Positions 10,875 to 22,560 of a stretch of DNA of 64,000 nucleotides are shown one piece after another. Both the position numbers and the translations under genes were made by a program. The stretch is from positions 31,023,859 to 31,087,858 of the forward strand of contig OW121858.1 in the NCBI GenBank assembly GCA_933228895.1. The letters are read 5' to 3'. This DNA comes from Platycnemis pennipes. Its lineage: Eukaryota > Arthropoda > Insecta > Odonata > Platycnemididae. Below the pieces are notes generated by a model that saw nothing but the letters and a program-made list of their open reading frames with translations, searched no databases and was not told the origin of the DNA. Every line of letters starts with the position of its first letter. Position 1 is the first letter of the stretch.

Positions 10875-12356
10875 CCGTATTTACTCGTGTAAGCCGCGCC
10901 CTCGTGTATCCCGCGCACCCCTATTTTCGGGAAGGCTCGTGAGGAAAAAAATTATTTGTCAGAAAATTATTTTTTTTGCTCTTGAATCTGCATCATTTTG
11001 TCATAACATGAATACACGTTCTTTTAGAGAAATGCTGTGCCTATATTACATGTACGTCTTTCTCATTAATTGATTTAATTACGTGTTAATATCGTCACAA
11101 TCGTCATCGCGTCGTGCATCGATGCACGGCCTCCACGCCCTCTTTTAGTATGCATCTTTTTCTCGTAGCATCTCACAGTAATCACAGTTACATACGACAC
11201 ATCATCCAACTATAAAAATGGCATCTTTTCAAAATAACATCTAACTGGAATAATTGCAGAAATATGTACAATTTCAACCTGTGATTACTTTATTATTACG
11301 GAAATCCATTGGCATATCAACAAATAAAAGCAGAACGCCATCCGTACCATAGCGGTGGTCTCGTCTGCTCTCTGCGCAGTAGCTGTGGACTTGGACGATT
11401 TAACAACACCGGAAAGTCTTGGGAACACACGGAAACAACTAAGCTCAATTTAATAACAATTATAATTCTTATAAAACTAAAGAAAAACATATTCGCGGAA
11501 ATAGAATCGTAAATCACTAATGAATATTCATATCATAATAGTTCCCATTTTTTGTTTTCGTCACTGCTAGATTCAGATACACCATATTTCCTTCCTGCAG
11601 CTCGATTTTCTACTTTTTCGGCATCGCTTATAATATGTTGTTTTGTACTCACGGGAAACGATCGCAATTTCACATCAGAATTCATTTTAGGGTGATAATT
11701 GCAAATTATTTTAAAATGCTAAACGATCGATTCGAACTCGTTTACTACACTCACGCACGGATAGTAAGAAGGTATAATCTCTCAGCATACGACTCTTGCC
11801 ACTATGTAACAAATTCTTTGTCGTGTCTTTGCAATGTAGCTTTAATGTGTACACAAAAGGAGCTATCTATTGCTTAAAAATGTTGCTACAGATACGTGAC
11901 CCTGAAACAAACTCCGCTTACGACTTTGAAAAGACATAAAGACGCCGACCCCTTGTGGCAGCTTACAGGATACAATGTAGATTTAAATACATATCAGTGC
12001 TACAAAGTGTTGTCCTAAGTACGATCTATACACGATAAATCTATTAATTTGTCAAGTGGTGTTTCGGATCTAGCGTTTTCAAGTACCGTCGTACGCTCCG
12101 ACTTTTGGATTTTTATTACAAATTACTTCGAAATTTCAGAATACTTTACATTGTACGATTTACTACTAGACCATACTTACCAATTAACGTCGATATGTTT
12201 ACAGAATGCGAAACTTAGGAGAACAAAAACAGGAATTTGAGGAAAAATATTGAGCGGTTTACACGAAAATCTGGAGGATTCGTGTAAGCCGCGCACCCCT
12301 ATTTTTTCACCGGTGTTTTGGGAAAAAAGGTGCGCGGCTTACACGAGTAAATACGG
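10875..12356. mobile_element. Inverted-repeat DNA element with CCGTATTTACTCG ends
   Basis: The left end CCGTATTTACTCGTGTAAGC is mirrored by its complement at the right end. GCGCACCCCTATTTT occurs subterminally on both sides. About 1.48 kb, in gene A intron 1. Short open frames inside show no domain, so it is probably non-autonomous. Superfamily not assigned; flanks do not show a clear duplication. Confidence 0.7.
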
Positions 12357-12414
12357 CATATCTCTTATGAAAATTTGTACGTGATATGCTATTGATTATT
12401 TTTCTCTAGTCAGT

Positions 12415-12530
12415 TTAATATGTACCTACATTTCTTTTTTTGATGTGCCATACATCTATTATATTTTTTTCTTTAATGTATCTGATCTAACATGGCAAAT
12501 AAAGCGTTATTATTATTATTACTACATCAT
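12415..12530 (+). repeat. Non-LTR retroposon 3' tail
   Basis: Ends in TGGCAAATAAAGCG followed by (TTA)n, the simple-repeat tail seen on other retroposon ends here (45222, 43940, 45540). No coding part recognised. Confidence 0.4.
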
Positions 12531-13080
12531 ATCAATAACATAGGAAGTCAAATTTGGACATGCCAATACCAACATATCCTTTTACTTCTAATACTCGGTC
12601 ACTGCTTCCCGCAATTTACTATATTTTGTATATTTTGCACTAGCATTTAGAATTTTGCTTATTGGGCTGAAAACTATAGTTGATTTGTCTTCACTAAAAG
12701 AGAGTACTAAATTAATTACATTGCTTTAGTGAATAATAATCTAAATATCATTTTATGACGATGCACATAAATATTAATTGGAAACCTTCCCCCAGAAGGA
12801 AATCCTGCATACACCACTGCAGTTCTCTTCCCTCGAACAAAAAAAACCATTTCTTGAAGCAAACATGTATCAAGGAACTTTCCATAAAAAGCTTTACCTT
12901 ACAAGGAGACGTTGCGAGACTGAGACCCGAGATCCAAATGATGCATTTATTTCCTGAAACTAAATACGGAATGCAGTAAATTTTTGTGGGTTTCTTCAAC
13001 ATAGGCCCGGGTTCGCGAAAAAATACGAGTATAGAATTTTCATCCCTTTAAATCCATTGTTGAACACCGCTTCATTAACA
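12531..13080. other. No recognised feature
   Basis: Intron 1 sequence of gene A. Opposed open frames at 12748-13002 have no domain. Confidence 0.35.
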
Positions 13081-13081
13081 A

Positions 13082-13465
13082 TAGCCGTGGCATAGTGGAT
13101 TAAGGCGCTGTAAAAATTATTCGTGCAATATGGTGCAGGTTTGTATCCCAATCACCTTTAGGAAGAAAAACTATATCTGTGAGATGTGTGCGCATGTGTC
13201 GCAGGTGACACAATATCAATACCTGTTCGCATACCGGGTTCGAATCCTGGGCAAGAGCCTGGATACCCCCACCTAAAATCATCACGATTCGATTTTCTGC
13301 ATGCCAGAACTTCGTAGGAAATCGCACATGGCCCAGGGAAAGGAGCTGGCCCCCCTTATACCCTGAATGTGTGAATTTCACATGCCATTGCCTCAGTACG
13401 GTGTGAGCTCTACTCTCACCTATCAAAAGACCAACCTTCAGGTTTAATCACTGAGTGAGTGAATA
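13082..13465 (+). mobile_element. tRNA-derived SINE
   Basis: The head GTGGCATAGTGGATTAAGGCG resembles an RNA polymerase III A box region, followed by GGTTTGTATCCC and later GGGTTCGAATCCTGGG, both B-box-like. The body includes GCCTGGATACCCCC. From about 13310 it matches 15062-15262, ending in ACTGAGTGAGTGAATATGC. The tRNA-like fold is incomplete, so it is a SINE and not a tRNA gene. Confidence 0.6.
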
Positions 13466-13575
13466 TGCTGAGGGTTTGTGTCCCAATCGGGGAAAAATTT
13501 TTCCTTTCGAATATCGAGCAGAATCACTGTGAAATGCTCAATCCCATACATTTATGCCATTAACAGCAATATTTG

Positions 13576-14375
13576 TGGGTCATTCCATGCCAATTCACCG
13601 AACACTTGTTACAGCACCATTTCAGAAAAAATTCAAATTGAACACACTTACTACTACATGTCTGTAAGGCACAAACCCAATTTTTGTTAATTTATTTTCC
13701 ATGACCTCAAGGACTTCCAGGGCCGTGAAGGTCACAGCGCACTGTAAACATGACCCTTTCAGCGAGTAACGGTAATTAGAGTTACTTGGAAACTACAGGT
13801 TGTAGTACAACGGTTCAAATACCATTTTGATGATCATAAATTGAGCTTTCATTTGACATAGTTTTTAATAGCCTTAATAGGTAACATCTATGAGAACGAT
13901 GAGTACAAAGTTTTGCTACAAATTGCTGTTTTTTACAACTTTTGCTATTTATTTTCTCATAGAAGGGTTGTGATCACAAGGTTTATATTTTTGGTATAGT
14001 ATATTTGGGTACCATAGTAAATGTGTGTATGAAAAAAGTTGTGTGTTTGTTTAGCCTTTAGCTGTTACAAGCTTCCGCAAATAAAAAAAATTGAAAATTT
14101 ACTATTTTCGGGCCTCTGTATCTCTGGTGGGGGAATTATTAAAAATTTGAAATTTTCAGTACAATAAGCTATGATCCTATTAAGAATGCACAAAAAATTT
14201 GGAGTATGTGTTTTGGCTCGTTTGGAAGTTACACCAAACTGAATTTGAAAAAAAAAATTCTCTCGCTCACTTTGTAGAAGCCATGTAGTAGTAAGTGTGT
14301 TATATTTGAATTTTTTCTGAAATGGTGCTGCAACAACTTTTTTAAAAATCTGGTGAAATGGTACGGAATGACCCG
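13576..14375. mobile_element. Element with ~90-bp inverted repeats, TTTG duplication
   Basis: Left TGGGTCATTCCATGCCAATT and right AAATGGTACGGAATGACCCG are imperfect complements, and similarity extends inward through CATGTAGTAGTAAGTGTGTT. Flanked by TTTG on both sides. The related segment 15062-15330 lacks the insertion (AGCAATATTTTTGTAAC), which defines the empty site. No transposase frame; superfamily not assigned. Confidence 0.75.
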
Positions 14376-14439
14376 TTTGTAATTTTCAAACCATGTATTT
14401 TCTGGATTTTCAATCTTGGGAACCTTGGTATAGTAATGT

Positions 14440-15060
14440 ACAGGTCTTACGTCTGATCGAAAGAAGGTTGGTTGCGAAACTTCGAGGAGAAAGTTCCTTG
14501 CAACAATCTTTCACCTTCGAATATCGAGAATAAATCGCTTCTTTAATTTTCCTTGTTGGAAGCGTTGGATGTAACCTTCTTTGTGGTTTAGATAGGAAGA
14601 TGAGTTGACATCTAGAGTCGTATTCCAAGATGTGGAACAGTGGTATTTCATGGCCAAACGAGGTGTCGGGGAAGAAAAAGTGGAGTTATAAGGGTTTCTC
14701 AAAGGAGGGGTCCAGGGATCCAGTTCAGTTCAGCACAAAGCTGCAAAGTGAAAAAGTTACAAGTCGCCCGAAATCACTGCTTTCTCACCTTTGTTTTAGA
14801 ATAATTTGAATCTGCAGGCATGGTTTACTTAGAGCATAGGTATTATCGGAAGAAGAATGCAAGAATGCATTAATTAAATGAAAGTGAATTCCTTGCTCCT
14901 GTGCCTGTAAACAATTAAAGTAAGTTGACAGCCTCACAGAACAACTAAGGTAGATAGAGGATCCTAATATTAAGCCAATATTTCCTCGTTTAATGACATT
15001 TTAAACAGCAATACTATTGTAGGTTTTGAGTATGCGGGTTTCTCTGATGTGTTCTGAGGG
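14440..15060. other. No recognised feature
   Basis: Gene A intron 1. Overlapping minus-strand frames at 14410-14702 show no domain. Confidence 0.35.
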
Positions 15061-15061
15061 T

Positions 15062-15330
15062 CAAAACTTCGTAGTAAATCGCAGGTGGCCCAGGGAAAGG
15101 AACTACCCCCCCTACTCTGAATGTGTGAATTTCACACGCCATTGGCTTAGTACGGGGTGAGCTCTACTCTCACCTATCAAAAGACCAACCTTCGGTTTGA
15201 ATCACTGAGTGAGTGAATATGCTCAATCCCATACATTTATGCCATTAACAGCAATATTTTTGTAACTTTTAAACCATGTATTTTCTGGAATTTCAATCTT
15301 GGGAGACTTAGGTATAATAATGTACAATAC
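15062..15330 (+). repeat. Second copy of the SINE body and flank (empty site)
   Basis: Matches 13310-13575 and then 14376-14440 continuously (CCATGTATTTTCTGGA, TTTCAATCTTGGGA). It lacks the A/B-box head and lacks the 800-bp element. The shared flank means either a local duplication or a longer repeat unit. Confidence 0.65.
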
Positions 15331-15614
15331 TTTAATTTCCATCTTCTATCTCATATTCAATAAACAAGCATCCCATGATGTTCTGTTTATGATGATTATG
15401 TTGCGGTTTCAATAATATCGCCAGATATCGGCTTTCCACTGGAATATTTTAATAACGAGTCATAAACACATAGTACACATCCTTATTCCATTTCACAAAT
15501 GGAACGACTGAGAAAAAGAGAGAGTTGACAACAATATACAGATAAATAGTTACAATCAGGTAGATAGCAACATATGTTGCCAACCCAAAATAAAATATTA
15601 GATTACAACTCTAA

Positions 15615-16163
15615 AGCCTGAATCACACGATCATTTTTTACGTCCCTTTTCAGGGATAGCTCAAATGATAGCTTAAAAATGATCGTCTGACTTGATCACT
15701 TCACGGATAGCGGCAATGATAGGGATCGCTATCCCTTTTTTCGTCATTTGAGCACGTCCTTTTTACCATCCCTCGAGCCTTATAGTTGCTTCCGTCATTT
15801 AGCCAATCAGAGCGCACGCTCGGAAAGAGCGGAGTAGTTTACCGTATTAAAAGATAATATCTCGCGAACAGAAATGTATTCCTCCACAAATTTTATTAAA
15901 TAGTATGATAATAGTAGATACCTATGTATTCCTTGGGACTGGACCGCCATTCCAATATTCACAAATATCAAGGTAATGTTTATTTACGTTTTGTTGTTAT
16001 TGACGACGACATTAATACACAAAAGTTATGGAATTAGAGAACTAAGAGAAGGGACAGTAAAAATGATCATGTGAGTGGCAAAATGATAGCTTGAGCTATC
16101 ATTTTTGCAGTCCCTGAAAGCTATAGCTTAAAGGGACGAGAAAAATGATCGTGTGATTCGGGC
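15615..16163. mobile_element. TTAA-type inverted-repeat element
   Basis: Left GCCTGAATCACACGATCATT and right AATGATCGTGTGATTCGGGC are near-perfect complements. The right flank is TTAA; the left flank is CTAA, one change away. Inner motifs GGGATAGCTCAAATGATAGC recur in both halves. About 550 bp with no coding potential. Confidence 0.75.
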
Positions 16164-16435
16164 TTAACAGTTTAATATAATGTGGCATGCCCATGTGGGA
16201 TAAATGAGTATTGTTATGACCACTTTTGGCGAACATATTGCCCAATGGACCACGTCAAGTAGGCTTCAGCATCAGCTGGGTACAATAATGGGCATAGTTC
16301 ATACCAGGATGGTTCCCCGCCACAAGAGAGCTCTGTACAAAGTAAAGGAAATACTCATGCTACTCAATACAGAGTAAGAAACACTTCCTTTTATCAGACT
16401 ATGGCACAAAAGGGTCAAATAGGGGCTACATGTAG

Positions 16436-17024
16436 CATCTCAGGTAAAAATATCTCTTTTGCTATTCATTTTAAACTGATTTTCAACAGATTTTCTTCAC
16501 TCCTTTGCAATTCGTGTGTAATTGCTTTGCAAATTGAAACACGAAGCATATCAGTTGAAAATCAGTTGCAGATGACCTCAAGAAAAGGTGGAAAATGAGT
16601 TGCAAGCCAGATGAAAATTAGTTGAAAATCAATTACAATCGATTTTATAAATAGTGGAAAATGAGTTGCAATGCAGTTGCAAAATAGTTTTTAAGTAAAA
16701 AGCAGTTGCGTCACAGTTTTATTTAATATGAGTTGTAAAACAGTTTGAAAATCGGTATCAAAATTGAGTGAAAATCAGTTGCATAAGAATTAAAAAATAA
16801 AAATCAGTTGCATAACAGTTAAACAGAAAATCAGTTGAAAAATAATTTGATGATGTGTTGCAAAATTGAGTGAAAATGGGTTCCAAATGAGCATGACACT
16901 AAAAATTGGGATGCAAACCAGTGAAAATCAGTTCAAAAACAGTTGAACATGAGTTTATTGCGTTTAAAAGAGTTTCAAACCAGTTGTCAAATGAATCGCA
17001 GAAGAGATATTTTTACCTGAGATG
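16436..17024. mobile_element. Inverted-repeat element filled with a CAGTTG-rich array
   Basis: CATCTCAGGTAAAAATATCT at the left end is exactly mirrored at the right end. Between them lie dozens of degenerate units of the type AAATCAGTTG/AAAACAGTTG over about 500 bp. A satellite array sits inside a mobile-looking frame; no partner copy in the window. Confidence 0.7.
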
Positions 17025-18010
17025 GGTTGAGTGGGAAATTTTATTCAGAGCATCCTGAAAAATCATGTTTCGGCTTATTTTTGGAGAAACGCTGTAAATC
17101 AACTAACAATATAACAATTAATAGTCTTGCTGGTGAATCCCTTTAGTGGAACCAAATTTGAGCTTTACTGAGAAGTGTCACTGGGATTTTAACAAAAAGT
17201 AACACTCCCCAAAAGAAGATACTGTGGAAAATTCTATTTAGTTAATATCAACTTGAAACTTCCCACAATTTACATCAACATCATGGGTCAACAATCACAA
17301 TTTACAAGCAATTAAGAATACGTTGACAATATACTAATTGGTTTGACTTACATGCTGCCGAAAACTTATGCTATTTAGTAACAAACATTTTATTTCTGTC
17401 CATGCGAGAGCTACATTATTGGCCCATGGAACTTAATCTAGGAGAGAAAAAGCTGACGTATTAGCCCTTAGCACTAATGAGGTTAAATAAATATGTGTAA
17501 GTTGAATTAACGTGGTTTCGTCACGTGCAATAATAAAACAATGGCACAGTGCAAAGCCTGATACAGTAAATTTGAATTTCCGAAGATTATAGAAGAATTA
17601 TTAAAAAAAACCATCAAGATAGAGTACACTAGATCATCAATACAAAATTAAAGGTCCATAGAAGGGAAGAGATTTAAAAGGAATGCCATTTAGCCGACTA
17701 GGGGCGGCTAATCTTTAAAGCTCGAGTTGAACTATTCTAATTCCCCTCTATTTCAGGAATAATGACAGACTAAACCCAAACCAAAGTTAGGATTCTATTG
17801 CTTCCCAAAAATTGCTTAGTAAACGCTACCAATTAATTGAGATGCACCATTACAACTAACATGAAACTGATTTGACAAGATGATGAAGTTGAATACCGAG
17901 ACAATCGGTACCATCGCACATGAAATGACTCAGTCAAACATGAGAAACTAATAAAATTACTATACATGCCCGTGCTTATCTATATTGCATAACAGTCGGC
18001 CAATACTTAC
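17025..18010. other. Gene A intron 1, no recognised feature
   Basis: AT-rich with no repeat partner or exon seen. Confidence 0.35.
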
Positions 18011-18145
18011 CTTGAACTGCAGCAAATCTTCAATAGCCTCCTGAGCAACGAAGTCTATAGATTCATTTTCTTCGAAAATGTTCATTAATTGATCGCCGAC
18101 AAACAGACAGAGCCTACATAAGTTATATTTGTGTATGGGATACAT
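18011..18145 (-). CDS. ZAD zinc-finger gene A, exon 1 (first half of ZAD)
   Basis: 135 bp, 45 codons from ATG (start base 18145) to a consensus donor AAG/GTAAGT. The peptide MYPIHKYNLCRLCLFVGDQL carries the first ZAD zinc pair C-x2-C, followed by the helix region EAIEDLLQFK that closes exon 1 in all three genes. The start is the only ATG close upstream of the conserved KYNLCRLC. Intron 1 is about 7.5 kb, enlarged by repeats. Confidence 0.85.
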
Positions 18146-18961
18146 ACTTCCAGCAAACTAAGATCAACTTACTAATTCACTAACGATAACAGGCATGATA
18201 AATGTAAACAACAAGTATGGCGGCACGGTAATCTCGTTCACAAACGAAAGAAAAATAAGTAATTAGAGGTAATTAAGACTTAAAATGGAGAGTTATAACG
18301 AAAACAGGGTTCATCAAAAATATTTTACAATGAATAATATATATTTATCATAAAAATCATATTGAAGCGGTTCTATGATTATTGTATTCATCTTCCCTCC
18401 CATAGCGGGAAATTTCATCCTTGTGAACGCTTGGAACGTAACAAAATCTTTTCCTGCAAATCAGGAAACTCATTAATTGTTCTGCTGTTCCAGCAAAACA
18501 GACGAAATTAATACTTTGACTGTGGGAGTGGTCCATTTCCTGGAGAAGAACGTTGTTTTTAAGTTCCATTGGTGTAAATTCATAGATTGCGAGCTAGCCG
18601 TGAAAAATATTAATAGAGTTACCCGCTGATCAAGGGGTTCCCGGTTTGAGTCAAGGTGAATGTCTTTCTTTCCATGGTAACTCTGCGATTCCATTGGATC
18701 CCTCATGGACAGTCATCATATTAAAGATAGTTGTTTTTTTTTCCAACTTAGAGCATCAACTACCCTAAGTTTGACGCAACATATTATTCTCCCGTCGGCA
18801 AACATTCTCATATTTTATAATTCTTCTCTTTTACATTCTTCACAACTAGTCTCATATCCAAGTATTTTTATTGTCATCATTGGACTTTCAGTTAAAATTC
18901 TAAAATCAAAGGTAGACGTATACTGATCACTTTTTAATATAAGGAAATATAATTAATTCTT
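18146..18961. other. Upstream region of gene A
   Basis: Probable promoter/5' region of gene A by position. No TATA box or initiator can be named with confidence. At 18620-18660 GGTTTGAGTCAAGG is weakly B-box-like and may be a SINE relic. Confidence 0.3.
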
Positions 18962-19245
18962 CCCTGTTAAAAATTCCCCATAGAAAATCTTTATAGGGGC
19001 ATGGAATTCCTTATAGGGAATTGGCATTCCCTATAGGGAAATGAAATCCCATATAGGGACATGAAATTCCCTATAGAGATTTTATGTTACCTATGGGGAA
19101 CTCCATATGGAGTTCCCCATAGGTAACCCGTATGGGATTTTTAATATTAAAAATCCCTATAAGGACATGAAATTCCCTATAGGGATTTTATGTTTCCCCA
19201 TTGCCAATTCCCTATAAGGACATGCAATGGGGAATTTTAACAGGG
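18962..19245. repeat. Palindromic CCCTATAGGGA array bounded by inverted repeats
   Basis: 284 bp. Left end CCCTGTTAAAAATTCCCCAT; the right end is its near complement. Inside, short self-complementary units (CCCTATAGGGA, TTCCCTATAG, ATGGAGTTCCCCAT) recur in alternation with CATGAAATT. The whole segment could fold into many short hairpins. Probably a small foldback-type element. Confidence 0.65.
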
Positions 19246-19974
19246 TTTGGTGAGAGCCAATATGGCATTGCATCAACAAATCTATGTTGCTAAAGCTATG
19301 GCGGTTTATTTGTATGGATACTTGAAAATTATTAATGAATTTGCACAAAATAAGTACAGTTTCCTCAGTAATAAAATTATTTACTGGAAGTGAATAATTA
19401 AAAGTGATCAGCTATTCATTTCTAAAGGGTATGGTTGCGATTGCTAGAGTGACAATGAACTATACTTACCTATCAGTGAGTGTTTTCTGTAAGGGTGAGG
19501 TTCTGAACTTATATAGCCTTTTACGGTATACCCTAGCACAAAAAAATTAAATAAGGATTTTCCTATAATATTGCAAATAGCCTGAGGTTTAAATGTGCAA
19601 ATCCTAGAATTTACACAATTGAATCTTGTATTAATGTCACAGTTGGTTCCACCAAGGTCTAAACACTCAATTTGATAGCGATGAGTAGAAAAACGTATTT
19701 ATTATTATGTATTGACAAAATTTAAGTTGATTTTCATCAAATTCGACTTAACAAGCAGGACTGGGGCTAGCAAACTGGATGTGTCTGCCGATCAACCATT
19801 AAAATATCAAAACTGTCTTAAAAGACCACAGATACACTAATTTTGGTACGATAATCTATATGTTACATCTGAATGCAAATATATGTTGCTGGGAGACAAC
19901 TTAAAGAGACTCCTAAGCCTCAGGGCATGGCTCAAGTTATGTCCTTCGCACTTAGTTTGGCCGCAAATCCACCT
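19246..19974. other. No recognised feature
   Basis: Intergenic, AT-rich, no supported exon or repeat partner. Confidence 0.35.
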
Positions 19975-21935
19975 GTTACCACGAAATTACTTGGTTTTCA
20001 ACTACACAATAAACTACTATGGGATGCTTATAGCTTAGGTATCTGTAGCTGAGAAACTTTCAAAGGCTACTTTTATGTTAAGGAAACTAAGGACAATGGT
20101 ACCTCAAGAATACCTTTTATCTGCCTACTATGCTTTTTTTCACAGCCATATAAACTATGGCCTTGAAATATAGGGACATGCTACTGCCACAAAGGAGATT
20201 CTTATTCTCCAAAAAAGGGTAATGAGGTTACTCGCCAACTCATCTCCCTGTGAACATTGTAAACCCCTCTTCAAACAACTGGAAGTCATGACTATGTCAG
20301 GGTGGCTACGGATAACAATTTTCAAATTCCCTGACTTTTCCCTGATGGCATTACCAATTTCCCTGACCGATCGCCAAAAGGATTCCTATTATATAATATA
20401 TATAATATTCCTGATATATCAGAATATTTTATTTCTGCTGAATTAAATTTTCGTCAAAACTCAAAAAATGTTAAAAGCTGAAATCAATACATTAAAAGCT
20501 GTAAGAATGAAAAAATATATGGAACCTCCGCCCTAATGAAAAAATATATTAAACCTTCACAAGTTAAGCTCTCACACAAATTGTACAAACTTTTAATACA
20601 TTTTTCGCGGCCGTGTATGTTTCCTTAGGTAAGTTTACAAATTTATGTCTAATTCTTCAAGGAAGAGGAGGTGTGTCATGGTAGTTCTGGGAAGTTGAAG
20701 ATTACTGAAAAGCCATCGAAGGGAAAGTTAATGGCCAATTTACTGGTGGACTCCGGCACAGGTATCACTAACCTACGTGAAAAATTCAAACCAAAGCCAA
20801 GTTGTTGGACTGGATCGAAATCGGATGGCACGAGTGACTTTTAGAAGCGAATAACAATTTGATTAACATGGTCATAACCCCTTGATTGTAATAGGGAACG
20901 AAAAATGTAAAAATATTTGTTTATGCAAACAAAATGTAATCATGCCACTGCGAGCGAAAACAGGATGCAATTAGCAATGGCAGCGTCATATTTAGGAATA
21001 TCATATTTGAAGTGGTTTGTGACCTGACTTATTGCTTCGAGAGGGAGCTAAGGGGGCCATTCAATAATTGCATTGAGCGTGAAAGGTGGGGAGGGGAGGA
21101 GGACTCTTCTTATGGTCTCGCCAAGGGGGGGATGGAAATCGAAGACGATCTCACGTAAGATTTTGTTTACACGTGTGATCGTTCCAGTATTACCGTTTTG
21201 ATAATCATCGTCTCGTATTTTTAGAACTGCAAGCACGTTATATTTACTACAAGCTAGTGTGCTCCAACTACCTCTCGACCTGAGTCTCGGAAGTTAAAAA
21301 AAAACGTGAGGTAAAATCTTCCGAACAACCTAGCCTTGGATTCCTAGTGATGATCAGAATACACGGTGATCATGAATTTTAACACTAATAGGCAAATGTC
21401 GCATTAAGGATATACAAAAGGAATACATTGTACAACTGATTTACAACTAAATAACTAAGATTCACAACTGAATGTTCAACGAATTGCCGGGGCTTATTCT
21501 ATACACTTCGGATTCGAACATTAGTTTTAGTTGGTGAAATGTTTTGGTGAAATAAAGGGCGGGAAAGACTGCCTGGTAAACGTAAAGGTGGAAAAATAAC
21601 GAGAATTTCCTATCCCACTTTCTCCCTGACTGTTACGAGAATTCCCTGACTTTTCCAGATTTCCAAAATTCCCTAACAATTCCAGGTTTTCCCGGTTGAT
21701 CGCCACCCTGTATGTATGGTCTATACATTTTTAAAAGTGCGTGTTATGTTAGAAGAAATTAAAAAAAGTATAGTGTCCGAGGAGACTCTCACTCATACTA
21801 TACTAGAATGTGTGATACTCTCGACATTCCTGGATGCCATCTTACCAAAACATATAATTATTCAAATATAGCTAGTATTAGATTTTTCAATGTGCTTCCT
21901 CAAGAGGCTAAAAAATTACTTAAAAGGTGTAGTGT
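19975..21935 (+). pseudogene. Non-LTR retrotransposon RT fragment, split by Fam-3b
   Basis: TKLLGFQL near 19981 and, after a frame change, SKATFMLRKLRTMV, YYAFFHSHINYGLE and FKQLEVMTM are typical of the thumb and C-terminal region of jockey/CR1-like reverse transcriptases. The frame is interrupted at 20297 by Fam-3b. After 21710 it resumes as YGLYIFKSACYVRRN and ends with CHLTKTYNYSN and RFFNVLPQEAKKLLKR. Removing the insertion and one TATGT restores continuity across the junction. Stops elsewhere show it is dead. Confidence 0.75.
20298..21710 (+). mobile_element. Fam-3 element, copy b
   Basis: 1,413 bp, CAGGGTGGC to GCCACCCTG, with a perfect 5-bp duplication TATGT at 20293-20297 and 21711-21715. 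Carries the same CENP-B-like remnant as copy a around 20690-20860, with different stops. Confidence 0.88.
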
Positions 21936-22026
21936 TTGTTTTGTAGTGTTCATTTTTGTTTGTTGTGTCATTGTTCCTCGTGTGGATGCATCCAGCCCAG
22001 CCCATCCCAGTTCGAAATTTTTCCAA

Positions 22027-22280
22027 TCGGGTTCGGTAGGCTATATGTCTTTTGTAACAGCCTACCGGGTTCGGTAGGCTATATGTCTTTTGCAACAGCC
22101 TACCGGGTTCGGTAGGCAACCGAACTTCATCTGTAGCCAACCGGGTTCGGTAGGCAACCGAACTTCAACTGTAGGCAACCGGGTTCAGTAGGCAACCGAA
22201 CTTCATCTGTAGCCAACCGGGTTCAGTAGGCAACCGAACAACATCTATAGCCAACCGGGTTCGGTAAGCTACCGAACAAC
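22027..22280. repeat. Minisatellite, ~38-bp unit, seven units
   Basis: Units begin CCGGGTTCGGTAGGC. The first two continue with TATATGTCTTTTG; the later ones continue with AACCGAACTTCATCTGTAG. In the later units GGTTCGGT and ACCGAAC form a small hairpin. The array sits between a retroposon tail and a TTAACCCTTTCGCG terminus. Confidence 0.85.
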
Positions 22281-22298
22281 AAAAAAACATATAAGTAT

Positions 22299-22560
22299 TT
22301 AACCCTTTCGCGACGGAGACACATGTTAGAAAATGCTACTTCCCTCACGAATGCCATAAAGTATTCTTTGCATTGCCAGTACGGAGCTTTCGCTGCGCTA
22401 GGATCCTCTCCGGTACCTGTTTCCCTAAGTTGGGTTGGGGCCCAGAGTGGTGTCGAACCTTTTTCTCGGGCACCGGGCCGAGATAATCTTCACCCTTTCC
22501 CACTTGGGGACCCCTTAACAGCATGCCGTCGCGGTCAACTATTTTTTTATGCAATGGTTT
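22299..22560. mobile_element. piggyBac-like end, TTAACCCTTTCGCG
   Basis: TTAA at 22299-22302 is followed by CCCTTTCGCG, the same start as the element at 49788. The GC-rich interior (TTGGGTTGGGGCCC, CTTTTTCTCGGGCACC) weakly resembles 49900-49970 and 23325-23420. The other end was not located. Confidence 0.4.

Noticed and set aside
13082..13250. Possible tRNA gene (A- and B-box-like words)
   Set aside because: The acceptor stem and anticodon arm do not close, and the sequence continues into a repeated SINE body.
18600..18665. Weak B-box-like sequence GGTTTGAGTCAAGG upstream of gene A
   Set aside because: No convincing A box or stem pairing and no repeat partner; at most an old SINE relic.
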